This document shows positions 31,590 to 39,636 of a stretch of 64,000 nt of DNA, in pieces. The number at the start of each line of letters is the position of its first letter. Position 1 is the stretch's first letter. The notes below the pieces were generated by a model. That model worked only from the letters and a program-made list of their open reading frames with translations. It was not told the origin of the DNA and searched no databases. Made by a program: the position numbers and the translations under genes. Origin of the DNA: Thermoleophilia bacterium UBA2241 (GTDB taxonomy: Bacteria > Actinomycetota > Thermoleophilia > UBA2241); the NCBI GenBank assembly GCA_002347645.1, contig DDYF01000019.1:33058-97057 (forward strand), given 5' to 3'.

Positions 31590-33496
31590 GCCCGGCCACC
31601 TCCATCCTCGGCCCGCTGCGCGGTCTCCGCGTCGACCTCTCGAAGGGCACGGTCGACGCCGACGAGCTGCCGCGCGAGGTGGCGCTCGCGTACCTCGGCG
31701 GACGGGGGCTCGGGTCGTACGTCGCGCTGCGCGAGCGGTTGTTCGAGGTGGAACCGTTCGCGCCCGAGAACCTCCTCGTCTTCGCGCCGGGCCCCCTGAC
31801 GGGCACGGGCGCCCCGACGTCCGGCCGCTACAGCGTGACCTCGCGCTCGCCGCTCACCGGCACTGTCTTCGACGGCAACTCCGGCGGCAGCTTCGGGGTC
31901 GCGCTGCGCAAGCTGGGGCTCGACTACCTCATCGTCGCCGGTGCCTGCGCGACGCCGTCCTGCCTCGCCATCGGTCTCGAGCCGGCGGGAGCCGACGGCG
32001 GCGCCGCGGTGGCGACGCCGCCGGCCGACGGTCGCCCCGCGGTCGTCGTGCAGTCCGCCGGCGAGCTGTGGGCGCGCGACGTCCCGGACACGCTCGCCCG
32101 GCTGCGCGACCTGTACCCGGGGTGCGAGGCCGCCGTCATCGGGCAGGCCGGCGAACGCGAGGTGCTGTTCGCGAGCATCGTCAACAACCACGGGCGGTCG
32201 GTCGGACGTGGCGGCCTCGGCGCCGTCATGGGATCCAAGCGGCTCAAGGCCGTCGTGCTGGCAGGGCGCGGCAAGGACAGACCGCCGGTCGCCGACGCCG
32301 AGCGGCTGTCCTTCGTCGCCTACGAGGCCGAGAAGCTGCTCAAGGCCAACCCCATCACGTCGCAGGCGCTGCCGGAGTTCGGGACCGCCGTGCTGGTGAA
32401 CGTGCTCGACCAGGCCGGCGCGCTGCCGACGCGCAACTTCAGGGACTCGCGCTTCGAGCACGCCGCGGCGACAAGCGGCGAGGCGCTGCGGCGCGGCTAC
32501 GTCACGCGCCGCGCCGCCTGCCGGGGCTGCGGCATCGGCTGCGCGCGCCGCACCGCGACGGCGACGGCCTCCGGCGAAGGCCCCGAATACGAGACGATCT
32601 GGTCGCTGGGCGCCGCATGCGGCGTCGGCGACCTCGCGGCGATCGTCGAGGCCAACTACGTCTGCAACCGCGCCGGCATGGACACGATCACGATGGGTTC
32701 GACGATCGCCTGTGCCATGGAACTCGCGGAGGAGGGCGCCCTGCCCGGCGGGCCGCGCTTCGGCGACGCCGCCGCAGTGCTCTCTCTCTGCGAGGCGACC
32801 GCGCGCGGCGAGGGTCTGGGCGAGGAGCTCGGGCAGGGCTCGGCGCGCCTGGCGGCGCGCCACGGCCGGCCCGAGCTCAGCATGTCGGTCAAGTCCCTCG
32901 AGCTGCCCGCCTACGACCCGCGCGGCATGACCGCGCAGGGCCTCGCCTTCGCGACCTCCAATCGCGGCGGCTGCCACCTGCGCGCCAACATGCTCGGCCC
33001 GGAGATCCTCGGCGTCCCCAAGATGATCGACCGCTTCGCCACCCTGGGGAAGTCCGGGCTGCTCATCAACCTGCAGAACCTCAACGCGGTGCTCGACTCG
33101 CTGTCCCTCTGCAAGTTCACCGCCTTCGCGATGAAGGAGGACTACTACGCTCGTCTGCTGAGCGCGGTGTGGGGCGAGACGGTCGAGCCGCAGGAGCTGC
33201 TGCGCATCGGCGAGCGCATCTGGAACGCGGAGCGGCTCTTCAACCTGGCCGCCGGGTTCACGCGCGACGACGACACCCTCCCGCCGCGCCTGCTGCGCGA
33301 GCCGGTGAAGGCCGGTCCCGCCGCGGGCCGTGTCGTAGACTTGGCGCCGATGCTCGACGAGTACTACATCGCGCGCGGCTGGGACGAGGAGGGGCGGCCG
33401 CGCGCGGCCAAGCTCGAGGGGCTGGGGCTTGCGGCGCCGGTCGCGGACGCGCGCCCTGCCCGCGCGGCGACGCCGGCCGGCGGAGGATCCGTATGA
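31586..33496 (+). CDS. aor: Tungsten-dependent aldehyde ferredoxin oxidoreductase
   Basis: A 636-residue AOR-family protein. The 4Fe-4S ligands are C312, C315 and C319 (CRGCGIGC) and C509 (SLSLCKF). Pterin-binding regions are recognisable (RYSVTSRSPLTG, NNHGRSVGRGGLGAVMGSKRLKA in parts). It interconverts aldehydes and carboxylic acids with ferredoxin using a tungstopterin. Next to IOR and PaaK it could oxidise aryl-acetaldehydes that IOR forms as by-products, or reduce aryl acids. The GTG start overlaps the paaK stop. No tungstate transporter or moaD-like gene is adjacent. Confidence 0.92.
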   Translation: MSPATSILGPLRGLRVDLSKGTVDADELPREVALAYLGGRGLGSYVALRERLFEVEPFAPENLLVFAPGPLTGTGAPTSGRYSVTSRSPLTGTVFDGNSGGSFGVALRKLGLDYLIVAGACATPSCLAIGLEPAGADGGAAVATPPADGRPAVVVQSAGELWARDVPDTLARLRDLYPGCEAAVIGQAGEREVLFASIVNNHGRSVGRGGLGAVMGSKRLKAVVLAGRGKDRPPVADAERLSFVAYEAEKLLKANPITSQALPEFGTAVLVNVLDQAGALPTRNFRDSRFEHAAATSGEALRRGYVTRRAACRGCGIGCARRTATATASGEGPEYETIWSLGAACGVGDLAAIVEANYVCNRAGMDTITMGSTIACAMELAEEGALPGGPRFGDAAAVLSLCEATARGEGLGEELGQGSARLAARHGRPELSMSVKSLELPAYDPRGMTAQGLAFATSNRGGCHLRANMLGPEILGVPKMIDRFATLGKSGLLINLQNLNAVLDSLSLCKFTAFAMKEDYYARLLSAVWGETVEPQELLRIGERIWNAERLFNLAAGFTRDDDTLPPRLLREPVKAGPAAGRVVDLAPMLDEYYIARGWDEEGRPRAAKLEGLGLAAPVADARPARAATPAGGGSV

Positions 33497-34101
33497 GCTC
33501 CGCCGTCCTCGAGCAGTTCCAACGTACCGGCCATGACCTCTTCATCGCCGGCCTCGTCAGCTCGCACGGCGGCAACATGAGCGTGCGCCAGGGCGACCGC
33601 ATCCTCATCACCCGGCGCGGCTCGATGCTCGCTCATCTGGAGGAGCGCGACATCGTCGACATCGGCCTCGAGGAGAACGACGCCAACGTCGCCCTCGCTT
33701 CCACGGAGATCGTCGTGCACCGCGCGATCTACAAGGCGACCTCGGCGCTGGCGATCGTGCACACCCACCCCCCCTACGCGATCGCCCAGTCGCTCGTCAA
33801 GGACGAGATCGTCCCCGTCGACTCGGAGGGCTCGTACCTGCTGCACAAGGTGCCGGTCGTGGAGGCACAGCTCACGGCGGGCTCCGCCGAGGTGGCCGAG
33901 CTGCTGCCGCGCCGGCTCAAGGAGTACGACCTCGTCATGCTCCGCGGGCACGGGCCGTTCGCGATCGGCCACCTGCTCGAGGAGGCCTACCAGCTCACCA
34001 GCGTCCTCGAGATGACGTGTCGCATCCTGACCATCGGCGAGGGGCTCGGCGGTCAGGTCAAGGAGTACCGCAAAGGCAGCGACCAGTACGGCAGCTGGTA
34101 G
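33493..34101 (+). CDS. Class II aldolase/adducin family protein
   Basis: A 202-residue protein with the class II aldolase fold: SSHGGNMSVRQGDRILITRRG near the start, zinc ligands in HTHPPYA and a third histidine in RGHGPFA. Related enzymes cleave fuculose-, rhamnulose- or methylthioribulose-phosphates. Here it is the last gene of the ior-paaK-aor operon with an ATGA overlap, so its substrate is probably an aldehyde or aldol related to that pathway. The exact reaction cannot be read. It converges on the penicillin-binding protein gene, ending 4 bases away. Confidence 0.85.
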   Translation: MSSAVLEQFQRTGHDLFIAGLVSSHGGNMSVRQGDRILITRRGSMLAHLEERDIVDIGLEENDANVALASTEIVVHRAIYKATSALAIVHTHPPYAIAQSLVKDEIVPVDSEGSYLLHKVPVVEAQLTAGSAEVAELLPRRLKEYDLVMLRGHGPFAIGHLLEEAYQLTSVLEMTCRILTIGEGLGGQVKEYRKGSDQYGSW

Positions 34102-34105
34102 GGCG

Positions 34106-36376
34106 CTAGAAGCCCAGCAGGCCGCTGACGGCCTCGACCAGCCAGCCGACCAGCCCGTCGTCGCCGTCGCCGGCCGTCGCTTCGCTCGACCGGTCGCCGG
34201 CGAAGCCTGCCGGGCCTCGTGCACCTTCGCCCGTGGGTGTCGGTGTCGGGGTCGGCGTCGGGGTCTTGGTCTTGCTCGGGGTAGGCGTCGGGGTCGGCGA
34301 GGGCTTGGTCGTGATCGTCCTTGTCGGCGAGGCGGTCGGGCGGACCGTCACCGTCTTGTCGGGCTTGGGCGAGCCGCTGCTGCTCGCCGTCGCCGACGGC
34401 GAGAGCATCGAGTACTTGCCCTTCCACGGCTTGAAGATCATCGAGGCGTACGCGAAATCGTCGCTGGGCAGGTCGGCGAGCGCCACCTGGTTGAACTTGC
34501 CCCACATCGGCACGCAGTAGGTCGAGCCGGACACGCCCGGCATCTTGTGCTTCGTGTCCTTCCAGTACCCCATCCAGACGGACGTGGCGAGGTTGGGCGT
34601 GTACCCGCAGTACCAGGCGTCGACGTAGTCGTCGGTGGTGCCGGTCTTGCCGGCGCGCGGGCGCGAGACGTAGGCGCTCGTGCCGGCGCCCGTACCGGAG
34701 GTGGCGTTGGTCTGCAGGATCTTGTTCACGGTGGAGGCGACGCCGGCGCTCATCACGCGGCGCCCCTTGATCTTCGGCTTCCAGTCGGCCTTGCTGCCGG
34801 GGACGACGACCTTCACGATGGCCTGGGGCTTGTGGTAGATGCCGCCGCTCGCCAGCGTCGCGTAGGCGACGGCCATCTCGAGCGGGTTGACGGCCTCGGT
34901 GCCCAGCGTGATCGACGGGACGGCGGCGAGCGGGCTCGCGATACCCATCTTCTGCGCCGTCGCGACCACGTTCTCGGGCCCGGTGTCCATGCAGAGTTGC
35001 GCGTAGACGCTGTTGTCCGAACGCACGGTCGCTGCCGAGACCGTGATGCGGCCCGCCGAGCTGTGGTCGTACGTGTTGACGATCCACGGCTCGGCGCCGC
35101 CCATCGGGATGATGGTCGGGCTGTGCGAGACGTAGTAGGTCGAGGCCGGGTTCATGCCCATCTCGACGGCCGACGTGAGCACGAAGGTCTTCATGGCAGA
35201 CCCAGCCTGCCGGCGTGACTGCCAGGCGAGGTTGAACTTCTGCTCCTTGAAATCGCTGCCGCCCACCATGGCGCGGATGTAGCCGGTCTTGGGGTCGATG
35301 GCGACGAGCGCTCCCGACGGGCTCCAGCCACCGTAGTCGAGGTTGCCGATGGTACCGTCGATGGCGTTGAGCGCCGCCTCCTGCCAGTCCATGTCGATGC
35401 TGGTGCGTACGCGGAGGCCGCCGTTGAACGTCTGCGCGGCGCCGTACTTCTTGATGAGCTGGCGGGTCACGTAGTCGACGAAGTACGCGGCCTCGCTGTT
35501 GTTCTTCTGCGGCGGGTTCTTGAAGACGCCGAGCTTCTTCCGCTTGACCTCGTCGGCGCGCTCCTGGGTGATGTAGCCCTGGGCGGCCATCATGTCGAGG
35601 ACCATGTCGCGGCGTTCCTTGGCCGGCTTCGGGTCGGTCGTCGGCGTGTACTTCGACGGCAGGCGCAGCAGCGCCGCGAGCAGGGCCGCCTCCCTGAGGG
35701 TCAGGTGCTTCGCGCTCTTGTGGAAGTAGGTGCGCGCGGCGGCTTCGACCCCGTAGGCGCCGGCGCCGAGGTACGCCGTGTTGAGGTAGGCGGTGAGGAT
35801 GCGGTCCTTCGACCAGCGGTTCTCGAGTTGCCAGGCGAGGTACGCCTCGCGCAGCTTGCGCGCGACGCTCCTCTCTCCGCCGACGTAGGCGTTCTTGACG
35901 TACTGCGCGGTGATCGTGCTGCCGCCCTGGACCACCTCGCCGGCCTGGAGGTTCTCGAACATCGCGCGCGTGATGCCGATGAAGTCGACGCCGTGGTGGT
36001 CGTAGAAGCGCTCGTCCTCGACCGTGACTGTAGCCTGCTTCATGACGTCGGAGATCTGCTCGCTTCTGACGAGCACGCGGTTCTCCGCGCCGTGGAGCTC
36101 GGCGATGACCTTGCCGTCGCGGTCGTAGATCACCGTGTTGACAGGGTTCTGGCGCCGCTGCAGCTCGTCGAGGCTGGGCAGATTGCGCGTGAGGGCGTAG
36201 ATGACGCCGGCGCCGGCGGCGAGGCCGGCGATGATCAGAAGGATGAGGAGAAGCATCAGCCAGCGGGCCCAGCGCCACCCGCCGCGTCGCCGTCGCCGCT
36301 CACGTTGCCGCCGTGCCCGGGCGGCGTCACTCGCCGGGGCGTCGCCGCCGACCGTGTATTTCGTGTAGTGCGCCAC
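34106..36376 (-). CDS. Bifunctional penicillin-binding protein, class A (PBP1-like)
   Basis: A 756-residue peptidoglycan synthase. A basic cytoplasmic start and one transmembrane helix (about 37-60) come first. The glycosyltransferase domain (about 80-260) contains EDERFYDHHGVD. The transpeptidase domain (about 330-640) has SxxK (GSAMKTF), SDN (RSDNSVYAQL) and KTG (AGKTGTT). A low-complexity tail follows: Thr/Pro/Lys repeats (TPTPTPTP, about 690-720), then a final short hydrophobic segment. GTG start behind GAGGGG. It follows tatC by 35 bases in the same direction. Confidence 0.93.
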   Translation of the reverse strand: MAHYTKYTVGGDAPASDAARARRQRERRRRRGGWRWARWLMLLLILLIIAGLAAGAGVIYALTRNLPSLDELQRRQNPVNTVIYDRDGKVIAELHGAENRVLVRSEQISDVMKQATVTVEDERFYDHHGVDFIGITRAMFENLQAGEVVQGGSTITAQYVKNAYVGGERSVARKLREAYLAWQLENRWSKDRILTAYLNTAYLGAGAYGVEAAARTYFHKSAKHLTLREAALLAALLRLPSKYTPTTDPKPAKERRDMVLDMMAAQGYITQERADEVKRKKLGVFKNPPQKNNSEAAYFVDYVTRQLIKKYGAAQTFNGGLRVRTSIDMDWQEAALNAIDGTIGNLDYGGWSPSGALVAIDPKTGYIRAMVGGSDFKEQKFNLAWQSRRQAGSAMKTFVLTSAVEMGMNPASTYYVSHSPTIIPMGGAEPWIVNTYDHSSAGRITVSAATVRSDNSVYAQLCMDTGPENVVATAQKMGIASPLAAVPSITLGTEAVNPLEMAVAYATLASGGIYHKPQAIVKVVVPGSKADWKPKIKGRRVMSAGVASTVNKILQTNATSGTGAGTSAYVSRPRAGKTGTTDDYVDAWYCGYTPNLATSVWMGYWKDTKHKMPGVSGSTYCVPMWGKFNQVALADLPSDDFAYASMIFKPWKGKYSMLSPSATASSSGSPKPDKTVTVRPTASPTRTITTKPSPTPTPTPSKTKTPTPTPTPTPTGEGARGPAGFAGDRSSEATAGDGDDGLVGWLVEAVSGLLGF
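34230..34320 (-). repeat. Low-complexity repeat coding the Thr-Pro tail of the PBP
   Basis: The plus strand shows irregular GGTGTC/GGGGTCGGCGTC hexamer repeats. On the coding strand these give alternating Thr-Pro with a few Lys and Ser. It is a simple-sequence stretch likely to vary in length between strains. Confidence 0.7.
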
Positions 36377-36411
36377 GTTGCCCCTCTGGACTTGCCCCGT
36401 CCCCGCCCCCG

Positions 36412-37200
36412 TCAGACCGTTGCCCGACTCGCGTCGTCGTCCTTGGGCGTCTTGACCTGTTTCCCGCCCGCCCGTGCTTCTCCTTTCGGCTGCACGATCC
36501 GCGCCAGCACGATGGACACCTCATACAGGATGGCCAACGGAATGAAGAGAGCCAGCATCGAGAAGGCGTCCTGGCTTGGCGTGAGGATGGCGGCGAGCAG
36601 CGCCTCGACAAGGATAGCGTATCTGCGGTTCTTGCGCAGGAAACGATCGTCTATGACGCCCACCTTGGCGAGCAGCACGAGGATCACGGGCAGCTCGAAT
36701 GTGAGCCCGAACGCGAGCAGGAAGAAGGCGACGAAGGTGAAGTAGTCGCTCGCCCGGTTCTGCACGTTGAAGTACTCGCCGTTGAAGTTGAGCAGGAAGT
36801 CGAGGCCGCGGGGCAGCACGAGGATGTAGGCGAACACGATGCCGCCAAGGAAGAGCACCGAGCAGGAGGCCACGATCGGGTAGAAGTAGCGCTTCTCGCT
36901 GGCTGTGAAGGCCGGCCCGATGAAGGCCCAGAACTGGTAGATGAGGTAGGGCGATACCATCATGATCCCGGCGATGACCCACACCTTGAGGCTCACCATG
37001 AAGGGCTCCGCCGGGCTGAACGTGGTGATCTGCTCCATGCCCTTCGGCAGGGGCCGGAGGAGCAGGTCGAAGAGGAGCGCGTCGAACACGACCGCGACGA
37101 CGACGCCGACCACCAGCGCGACGAGCGCGGCGAAGATGCGCTTGCGCAGCTCGTCGAGGTGTTCGGTGAGGGTGAGCTGTTCCTCGGCGTCGATCGGCAT
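36412..37200 (-). CDS. tatC: Sec-independent protein translocase TatC
   Basis: A 262-residue protein with six transmembrane helices. Family features include the N-terminal LTEHLDELRKRI, FSPAEPFMVSLK and the E/P-rich loop FELPVILVLL. It is the signal-peptide receptor of the Tat pathway, which exports folded cofactor-containing proteins. tatA lies 11 bases upstream. The conserved cytoplasmic N-terminus with E and R residues is intact, so it should be functional. The C-terminal 40 residues are charged and cytoplasmic. Confidence 0.95.
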   Translation of the reverse strand: MPIDAEEQLTLTEHLDELRKRIFAALVALVVGVVVAVVFDALLFDLLLRPLPKGMEQITTFSPAEPFMVSLKVWVIAGIMMVSPYLIYQFWAFIGPAFTASEKRYFYPIVASCSVLFLGGIVFAYILVLPRGLDFLLNFNGEYFNVQNRASDYFTFVAFFLLAFGLTFELPVILVLLAKVGVIDDRFLRKNRRYAILVEALLAAILTPSQDAFSMLALFIPLAILYEVSIVLARIVQPKGEARAGGKQVKTPKDDDASRATV

Positions 37201-37211
37201 CCGCGTGCCGT

Positions 37212-37823
37212 TCAGGACCCGTCGTCGCGGTCGCCGGTCGCGTCGCCGGCAGGCTCGCCGTCGCTCGCTCCGGCGTCGGGCTCGTCGACGACCTCGCCGA
37301 CGAGGACCTCGTCGGTCACGTCTGCGGTGCCGGGCGGCTCCGGAGCGGCCTCGTCCGCGGCCGGCGACGCTCCGCCGGGAGTCGCATCGGCGGCGATCGG
37401 CTCCGCCTCGCCGGGCTCCGCGTCGGCAGCGACAGGCTCCGCCTCGCCGGGCTCCGCGGCGGTATGAGCGGCGGAGTCGGCGGCGCCGGCTGCCGCGTGC
37501 ACGCCGCCGGCCGCCGTCGCGGCGCCGGCGGCCTTGCCCGACGCAGACACCTCGGCGTCAAGGTCGACCTTCAGATCGCTCTTGAGCTCGCTCTGGACGG
37601 TCGTGAGGTCGCCCTTGACGTCGTTCAGCGACTTCTTGACGTCCTTGATCTCGCGCTCGATCTCGTCGACGCCGAACTCCTTGCGCGCCGTGTCGGCGGC
37701 CTTCTTGAACTCGCGCACGCCACGGCCGAGCGAGCGCCCCATCTGTGGCAGGCGCTTGGGCCCGAACACGAGCAGTGCGAGGACCAGGATGATGACGATC
37801 TCGGCGGCGCCGATGTTCGGCAT
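37212..37823 (-). CDS. tatA: Sec-independent translocase TatA/TatB
   Basis: A 203-residue protein. The N-terminal helix and hinge (IGAAEIVIILVLALLVFGPKRLPQ) are typical, followed by an amphipathic helix (GRSLGRGVREFKKAAD) and a coiled region. The remaining 110 residues are Ala/Glu/Asp-rich with 12-residue repeats (EPGEAEPVAADA, EPGEAEPIAADA). The length and the Pro in GPKRLP are closer to TatB, but the single tatA/B gene with tatC suggests a two-component system in which this protein does both jobs. Confidence 0.9.
   Translation of the reverse strand: MPNIGAAEIVIILVLALLVFGPKRLPQMGRSLGRGVREFKKAADTARKEFGVDEIEREIKDVKKSLNDVKGDLTTVQSELKSDLKVDLDAEVSASGKAAGAATAAGGVHAAAGAADSAAHTAAEPGEAEPVAADAEPGEAEPIAADATPGGASPAADEAAPEPPGTADVTDEVLVGEVVDEPDAGASDGEPAGDATGDRDDGS
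37399..37458 (-). repeat. 24-bp exact direct repeat, 36-bp period, inside tatA
   Basis: Bases 37399-37422 and 37435-37458 are identical. The 36-base period corresponds to a 12-residue acidic repeat in the TatA tail, so gain or loss of a unit would keep the frame. Confidence 0.8.
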
Positions 37824-37855
37824 GAAGTGACGCTCCGGGGCGTTGACCTCGGCTC

Positions 37856-37884
37856 ATCTTAGGTACGACGCGCCGCGAGCGCAA
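37856..37884 (-). promoter_or_regulatory. Promoter of the tatA-tatC-PBP operon
   Basis: Read leftward, TTGCGC (37879-37884) and TAAGAT (37856-37861) are separated by exactly 17 bases. The leader to the tatA ATG at 37823 is about 25-30 bases and includes CGGAG as ribosome site. Confidence 0.6.
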
Positions 37885-38139
37885 CGCGGGCGCGGCCGGC
37901 GGGCCTCCGTCGGGCAGGGCTCGCACTCGTCCGCAGCAGGCCGGCCCCGGCTCCGTTGCCGGGCGCCCGCGCGGCTGCCGCCGCGCCGCCGTGACCGCGC
38001 GCGCTGTACTACCTTAGGGGGTATCTGAGGAACCGGGTGTCCAAGGTGACGAGAACGGGCTGGACAGAACGGCGAACACCACGAAAAAGCCCTGCAAAAC
38101 CTCGCGGAACGACGATTGTACGAGGTGGCCTGCCGATGC

Positions 38140-38169
38140 TTGCGCCTGCGCTCGGCGCTTTGGTAGAGT
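38140..38169 (+). promoter_or_regulatory. Promoter of the complex I (nuo) operon
   Basis: TTGCGC (38140-38145) and TAGAGT (38164-38169) are separated by 18 bases. The -35 hexamer equals that of the divergent tat promoter. The untranslated leader to ATG 38232 would be about 55 bases. Confidence 0.55.
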
Positions 38170-38231
38170 ACGCCGACAGGCCTCTCTCTCCGAGCACGGT
38201 GCCCGGGCGGCGAGCCGGCCCCACCATCCAC

Positions 38232-38600
38232 ATGACGAGCGAATACCTCACCAACTGGTTCTATGTGTGGTCCTTCATCGTGTCCGGGGCCGTCCTCGTC
38301 GTGCTCATCCTGCTGGTGTCCAAGCTGGTCAACCCTTCGCATCCCACGCCGGGCAAGCTCGCCCACTACGAGTGCGGCATCCCTCCGGTGGGATCGCCCT
38401 GGTCGCCCTTCGCGGTGCGCTACTACGTCTTCGCGCTCCTCTTCCTCGTGTTCGATGTCGAGGCAGTCTTCCTGTTCCCGTGGACGCTCGTCTTCCGCAC
38501 GCTGGGCACGGCGGGGTTCATCGAGATGATGCTGTTCGTCGCGGTCCTCGTCTGGGGTCTGGTCTACGCCTGGCGCAAGGGAGCGTTGGAGTGGGCCTGA
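38232..38600 (+). CDS. nuoA: NADH-quinone oxidoreductase subunit A
   Basis: A 122-residue membrane protein with three helices. The conserved loop YECGIPPVGSPWSPFAVRYY and FLVFDVEAVFLFPW are present, so the E/D residues of the quinone-channel loop are intact. It is the first gene of a 13-gene complex I operon. The ATG at 38232 gives the usual family length. The longer open frame upstream has no ribosome site. Confidence 0.95.
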   Translation: MTSEYLTNWFYVWSFIVSGAVLVVLILLVSKLVNPSHPTPGKLAHYECGIPPVGSPWSPFAVRYYVFALLFLVFDVEAVFLFPWTLVFRTLGTAGFIEMMLFVAVLVWGLVYAWRKGALEWA

Positions 38601-39136
38601 GCGACATGGTGCCCGACCGCTTCAAGGTCGGCTTCCCCAAGCTCGAGAACTTCCACGAACCGAACGTCATCACGACGACGGCCGACTTCATCTTCAGTTG
38701 GGCGCGGTCCAACTCGGTCTTCCCGTTCACGTACGGCCTCGCCTGCTGCGCCATCGAGATGCTCAGCTCCGGCTTCGCGCGCTTCGACGTCGCCCGGTAT
38801 GGCATGGAGGTGTTCCGTCCCAGTCCGCGGCAGTGCGACCTCATGATCGTGGCCGGCACGGTCAACGAGAAGATGGCCCCCGTCCTCAAGCGTCTGTACG
38901 ACCAGATGGCCGAGCCCAAGTGGGTCGTGTCGATGGGCGCCTGCGCGACGAGCGGCGGGCCCTTCTACGACGGCTACAACGTCGTCAACGGAGTCGACAA
39001 GATCGTCCCCGTCGATGTCTACATCCCCGGCTGCCCGCCGCGCCCCGAGGCCCTGTTCCAAGGCCTGCTCGAGCTGCAGGGCAAGATCAAGGCGTACAGC
39101 TTCGCCCCGGCTGCGCCCGGGCCGAAGGCGGGGTGA
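38591..39136 (+). CDS. nuoB: NADH-quinone oxidoreductase subunit B (N2 cluster)
   Basis: A 181-residue subunit with the four N2 4Fe-4S ligands: C52 and C53 in LACCAIEM, C118 in SMGACATSGG and C148 in PGCPPRPE. It passes electrons to quinone at the junction with NuoD and NuoH. The start is GTG 38591, inside the end of nuoA, with AAGGGAG 7 bases upstream. ATG 38606 would be an alternative start. Confidence 0.95.
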   Translation: MGLSDMVPDRFKVGFPKLENFHEPNVITTTADFIFSWARSNSVFPFTYGLACCAIEMLSSGFARFDVARYGMEVFRPSPRQCDLMIVAGTVNEKMAPVLKRLYDQMAEPKWVVSMGACATSGGPFYDGYNVVNGVDKIVPVDVYIPGCPPRPEALFQGLLELQGKIKAYSFAPAAPGPKAG

Positions 39137-39141
39137 GGCGC

Positions 39142-39636
39142 GTGGGGCTCCAGGTCGGCACCCTCAAGATGACGATGGACGAGATCGCCGCCGACGTCGT
39201 GCGCGACTTCGGTGGCGATCTCGAGAACGTGCGCGTGCAGGAGCCCGATACCATCGTCGCGCGCCTCGCCCGCGAGAAGCTCAAGGACGTCGCCACGCGC
39301 CTCAAGGCCCACCCGGACTTGGCCTACGAGACGCTGAACTGGATCGCCGGCGTCGATCTCGGGAGCCAGCTCGAGAGCGTCTACCACGTGTTCTCGTGGC
39401 GGACGAACACGTGGATCGAACTCCACGTGGCCGTGCCGCGCGCCAAGGCCGAGGTCGATTCGGTGACCGGCATCTGGCCCGCGGCCGACTGGCACGAGCG
39501 CGAGTCCTGGGACATGGTCGGCATCCGCTATCTGGGTCACCCCGACCTGCGGCGCATCCTGCTCAAGGACGACTTCGTCGGCCACCCGCTGCGCAAGGAC
39601 TACGTCGACCTCGCCGAGAACCACCCCCATGTTTGA
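39142..39636 (+). CDS. nuoC: NADH-quinone oxidoreductase subunit C
   Basis: A 164-residue 30-kDa-type subunit. Characteristic residues are ERESWDMVGIRYLGHPDLRRIL and LRKDY near the end (family pattern ERExxDMFGIxFxGHPDLRRIL). It is separate from NuoD, not fused. The GTG at 39142 is used, and an ATG at 39169 is a possible shorter start. nuoD begins 8 bases before its stop. Confidence 0.93.
   Translation: MGLQVGTLKMTMDEIAADVVRDFGGDLENVRVQEPDTIVARLAREKLKDVATRLKAHPDLAYETLNWIAGVDLGSQLESVYHVFSWRTNTWIELHVAVPRAKAEVDSVTGIWPAADWHERESWDMVGIRYLGHPDLRRILLKDDFVGHPLRKDYVDLAENHPHV

Larger units (their letters stand above)
37824..38231. other. Divergent intergenic region between tatA and nuoA
   Basis: This 408-base gap holds a leftward tat promoter (37856-37884), a rightward nuo promoter (38140-38169) and, between them, an imperfect dyad TACC-TTAGGG-GGTA (38010-38023) that resembles CsoR/FrmR-type sites weakly. 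The part around 38040-38130 is less GC-rich than the flanks (AAAAAGCCCTGCAAAACC) and may be a transcription-factor region. I see no convincing gene. ORFs on the minus strand here lack ribosome sites. Confidence 0.5.

Noticed and set aside
34230..34320. Repeat array resembling CRISPR or a satellite
   Set aside because: Short irregular hexamers in frame with a Thr-Pro tail of the PBP. No spacers of equal length and no cas genes.
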